Source: an uncultured Granulosicoccus sp.
Lineage (GTDB): Bacteria > Pseudomonadota > Gammaproteobacteria > Granulosicoccales > Granulosicoccaceae
NCBI GenBank assembly: GCA_937924505.1
Contig: CALDSR010000003.1
Span: 1-64,000 of the forward strand
Direction of reading: 5' to 3'
Length of the DNA: 64,000 nucleotides
The translations under genes were made by a program, and so were the position numbers. Below the pieces are notes generated by a model that saw nothing but the letters and a program-made list of their open reading frames with translations, was not told where the DNA came from and ran no database searches. Below are positions 61,437 through 64,000 of the stretch, piece by piece. Numbering within the stretch: position 1 is the first letter of the stretch; every line of letters begins with the position of its first letter.

Positions 61437-62164
61437 TGCTGGCTGTTTGCGTCGTCAATTCGGGTGGCGGCGATCATGAAATTCACAGCGACATCATCCT
61501 CAAGCTTGTAGCGTTTGTTTAGCGGGTTGTAGGTCAGGCCGATGATTTCATCAACCCGCAAGCCAGCTTGGCGACAGAAGCTATCGAGTTCGGAGGGTTT
61601 GATGAATTTGTCCCACTCGTGGGTGCCTCGAGGCAGTAGGCGAAGCACGTACTCGGCACCAATGATGGCAAACAAATAGGATTTTGGATTGCGATTGATG
61701 GTTGAGAAAAATACCTTGCCACCAGGCTTTACCAACGCGCTACAGGCGGCCACGGTTGAAGCTGGGTCCGGGACATGTTCCAGCATTTCGAGACAAGTCA
61801 CCACATCGAAACTGGCGGGTTCTCTTGCGGCGCAATCTTCTGCTGAAATAGCTTCGTAATCCAGGGTTGCGCCAACGTCCAGTGCATGCAGGCGGGCGAC
61901 CGACAGCGGTGCATCGGCCAAATCTATACCAAGAACCTTGGCACCAGCGGTCGCCATCGATTCCGCGAGAATGCCGCCACCACAGCCCACATCGAGCACA
62001 CGCGATTGCGTGAGATCCACACGATCCTGAATCCAGCCAAGGCGCAGGGGATTGATGTCATGCAGTGGCCTGAATTCGCTGTTCGGGTCCCACCAACGGC
62101 TGGCCAGTTCCTGAAATTTGGCGAGTTCGGCGGGGTCTACGTTGGGCGTGGTTGTAGTTGTCAT
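61433..62164 (-). CDS. ubiG: Ubiquinone biosynthesis O-methyltransferase
   Basis: 243 residues from ATG 62164 ([17 protein letters not shown]; the frame runs to 62221). SAM-binding motif [15 protein letters not shown], then [33 protein letters not shown] and [14 protein letters not shown], all typical UbiG. Performs both O-methylations of ubiquinone synthesis. First gene of the ubiG-SQS-like-SDR-davA-davB train, divergent from gyrA. Confidence 0.95.
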   Translation of the reverse strand: MTTTTTPNVDPAELAKFQELASRWWDPNSEFRPLHDINPLRLGWIQDRVDLTQSRVLDVGCGGGILAESMATAGAKVLGIDLADAPLSVARLHALDVGATLDYEAISAEDCAAREPASFDVVTCLEMLEHVPDPASTVAACSALVKPGGKVFFSTINRNPKSYLFAIIGAEYVLRLLPRGTHEWDKFIKPSELDSFCRQAGLRVDEIIGLTYNPLNKRYKLEDDVAVNFMIAATRIDDANSQQ

Positions 62165-62255
62165 GGAGGTAATTTTAACAGTCTCGGGGACCGGGTATGG
62201 ATACAGCGAAGTCACGGTCAAATGCGGCTTGAAACTACGGTTTTCGGGCCCTGTG

Positions 62256-62264
62256 TGGTAGAAT
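62256..62264 (+). promoter_or_regulatory. Extended -10 candidate for gyrA
   Basis: TGGTAGAAT at 62256-62264 fits the extended -10 form TG-n-TATAAT with one mismatch, 49 bases before the gyrA ATG. No good -35 at usual spacing. Confidence 0.35.
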
Positions 62265-62313
62265 TACAAGGTTGATCTATCCCGATCGTAAACACTGATT
62301 GGCCCCGCAATAC

Positions 62314-64000
62314 ATGTCTGATTTTGCCAAAGAAATACTGCCCATCAATCTCGAGGATGAGATGCGGCAGTCCTTCCTCGATTACGCCATGAGCGTTATC
62401 GTATCGCGTGCCTTGCCGGATGTTCGAGACGGACTGAAACCTGTGCATCGTCGCATTTTGTATGCAATGCACGAGCAAAGTTACAACTGGAATCGTCCTT
62501 ACAAGAAATCGGCTCGCGTTGTCGGTGAAGTCATGGGTAAGTACCACCCGCACGGCGACTCTGCCATTTACGATTCCATGGTCCGCATGGCGCAGCCTTT
62601 CAGTATGCGTTACATGATGGTTGATGGGCAGGGTAACTTTGGCTCAGTCGATGGTGATCCACCGGCGGCGATGCGTTACACCGAAGTGCGCATGGCCAAA
62701 ATCACTCAGGAACTGCTGGCAGATATCGATCAGGAAACGGTCGACTTCATCCCTAACTATGATGGCTCTGAACGTGAGCCGGCTGTGTTGCCCTCACGCA
62801 TTCCGAATCTGTTGGTCAATGGTGGAACCGGTATCGCTGTGGGCATGGCGACAAACATTCCGCCGCACAATATTTCGGAAGTCATCAACGCCACGATTGC
62901 CATGCTTGATGATCCAACGATTACCGTTGAAGGTTTGATGGAGCATCTTCCGGGGCCGGATTTCCCCACCAAAGGCATTATTAACGGCGCTCGCGGTATT
63001 CGCGAGGCTTATCGCACAGGGCGCGGCAAGATCTACGTTCGGGCCAAGGCCGATGTCGAACACAACGAGAAGACCGGCAAGGACACGATCATCGTTACCG
63101 AGCTGCCCTACCAGGTCAACAAGGCGCGTTTACTGGAAAAAGTTGCCGAGCTTGTAAAAGATAAAAAGATCGAAGGCATCACCGAACTACGCGACGAGTC
63201 CGATAAAGATGGCATGCGTGTCGTTATCGAGTTACGTCGCGGTGAGTCGGGCGATGTTCTGCTGAACCAGTTGTACAAGCAGACACAGTTGCAAGTGGTC
63301 TTCGGCATCAATATGGTCGCGCTCGATGAAGGGCAGCCAAAGCTTCTCAATCTTCATGATGTATTGGTTGCGTTTATTCGCCATCGGCGTGAAATCGTCA
63401 CGCGGCGTACGGTTTATCTGCTGCGCAAGGCGCGAGAACGTGCCCATGTATTGGAAGGTCTTGCGGTTGCACTGGCGAACATCGATCCAATCATTCAGCT
63501 GATCAAGGAATCACAGAATTCGCAGGAGGCCAAGGAAAAGCTGGTCGCGCAAACCTGGGAGCCGGGTATCGTCAGTGGCATGCTTGAGCGTGCGGGTGCA
63601 GAAGCTTCCAAGCCGGATAATCTGGGTGAGGAATTTGGCCTGCACGATGGTCGCTACCAACTCACTGAAGTGCAGGCTCAGGCCATTCTCGATCTACGCC
63701 TGCATCGCCTGACCGGTCTCGAGCAAGACAAGATCGTTGAAGAGTATCGTGAGATCCTTGAGCAGATCGAAGATTACCTGGACATCCTGACTGATCCCGA
63801 GCGCCTGCGTCTGGTTATTCGTGGTGAGCTGGTGGACATCATCGATCAATACGGTGATCAGCGTAATACTGCAATCCAGGTCGATCATTCCGAAATGACG
63901 GTTGAGGATCTCATCGCTGATGAAGCGGTAGTCGTCACGCTGTCACATGGTGGTTATGCCAAGGCGCAGCCCTTGTCAGATTACCGTGCTCAACGTCGTG
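62314..64000 (+). CDS. gyrA: DNA gyrase subunit A (5' part, runs off the window)
   Basis: The first 562 codons are present; the frame is still open at 64000. Begins [20 protein letters not shown], with the quinolone-region residues Ser83 and Asp87 in [12 protein letters not shown] and catalytic Tyr122 in AMRYTEVRM, the same numbering as E. coli. The tower and coiled-coil parts follow ([15 protein letters not shown]). The C-terminal pinwheel is outside the window. Introduces negative supercoils with GyrB. Divergent from ubiG, a common arrangement. Confidence 0.97.
   Translation, partial: MSDFAKEILPINLEDEMRQSFLDYAMSVIVSRALPDVRDGLKPVHRRILYAMHEQSYNWNRPYKKSARVVGEVMGKYHPHGDSAIYDSMVRMAQPFSMRYMMVDGQGNFGSVDGDPPAAMRYTEVRMAKITQELLADIDQETVDFIPNYDGSEREPAVLPSRIPNLLVNGGTGIAVGMATNIPPHNISEVINATIAMLDDPTITVEGLMEHLPGPDFPTKGIINGARGIREAYRTGRGKIYVRAKADVEHNEKTGKDTIIVTELPYQVNKARLLEKVAELVKDKKIEGITELRDESDKDGMRVVIELRRGESGDVLLNQLYKQTQLQVVFGINMVALDEGQPKLLNLHDVLVAFIRHRREIVTRRTVYLLRKARERAHVLEGLAVALANIDPIIQLIKESQNSQEAKEKLVAQTWEPGIVSGMLERAGAEASKPDNLGEEFGLHDGRYQLTEVQAQAILDLRLHRLTGLEQDKIVEEYREILEQIEDYLDILTDPERLRLVIRGELVDIIDQYGDQRNTAIQVDHSEMTVEDLIADEAVVVTLSHGGYAKAQPLSDYRAQRR

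Overview
The window is about 64 kb of chromosomal DNA from a gammaproteobacterium. Support comes from the gene pairs dksA-gluQ, guaB-guaA, yoaA-tsaB, efp-epmA, hflK-hflC and ubiG next to gyrA, and from a CbrA/CbrB-like two-component system. The many secreted multidomain proteins (fibronectin III xylanase, TSP3/OmpA, spondin) resemble large-genome marine Chromatiales such as Granulosicoccus; that placement is an inference from gene content. I saw no rRNA, tRNA, CRISPR array or intact insertion sequence.

Layout. 0-9.3 kb is the most accessory part. It has a truncated cNMP-binding fragment, a secreted GH10 xylanase with five fibronectin III repeats, then a coupled pair of exported thioredoxin-fold proteins lying between two decayed copies of the same zinc-ribbon transposase-like element. 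An OsmC protein, an Smr protein, a TlpA-type thioredoxin and a heptanucleotide repeat array follow. 9.4-16 kb holds acs beside a symporter-type histidine kinase and an NtrC-like regulator whose AAA+ motifs are lost. 16-27.6 kb is core: gluQ, dksA (with a histone H1-like tail), xseA, guaBA, a TSP3/OmpA/TPR envelope cluster, yoaA and tsaB. 27.5-40.5 kb holds a dapC-dapD operon with an ArsC-like gene, small conserved proteins, hflKC, a PlsB-like acyltransferase, pgi and parC.

40.6-47 kb holds a degenerate REC-PAS-GGDEF-like protein, efp-epmA coupled to a small HExxH protein, psd, a copper-delivery pair (PCuAC and SCO) and prmB. 47-57 kb is accessory again: beta-rich outer-membrane candidate, spondin-fibronectin protein, lipoproteins, a lytic transglycosylase, a DNA methyltransferase-type repair protein, HlyU, and a protein carrying both a complete subtilisin triad and a C-terminal HExxH metallopeptidase motif. 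LysR, cytochrome P460 and a beta-propeller lipoprotein follow. 57-62 kb is one minus-strand gene train, ubiG - squalene-synthase-like - SDR - davA - davB, ending in the two enzymes that turn L-lysine into 5-aminovalerate. gyrA leaves through the right edge.

The observations most worth following up are the two-headed serine/metalloprotease, the ATPase-dead NtrC-like regulator paired with a CbrA-like kinase next to acs, the YoaA helicase lacking one Fe-S ligand cysteine, the lysine-rich tails on both DksA and ParC, the exported DUF255-DsbD-alpha fusion, and the overlap-coupled efp-epmA-HExxH trio. Function assignments come from reading motifs by eye; no database search was run.
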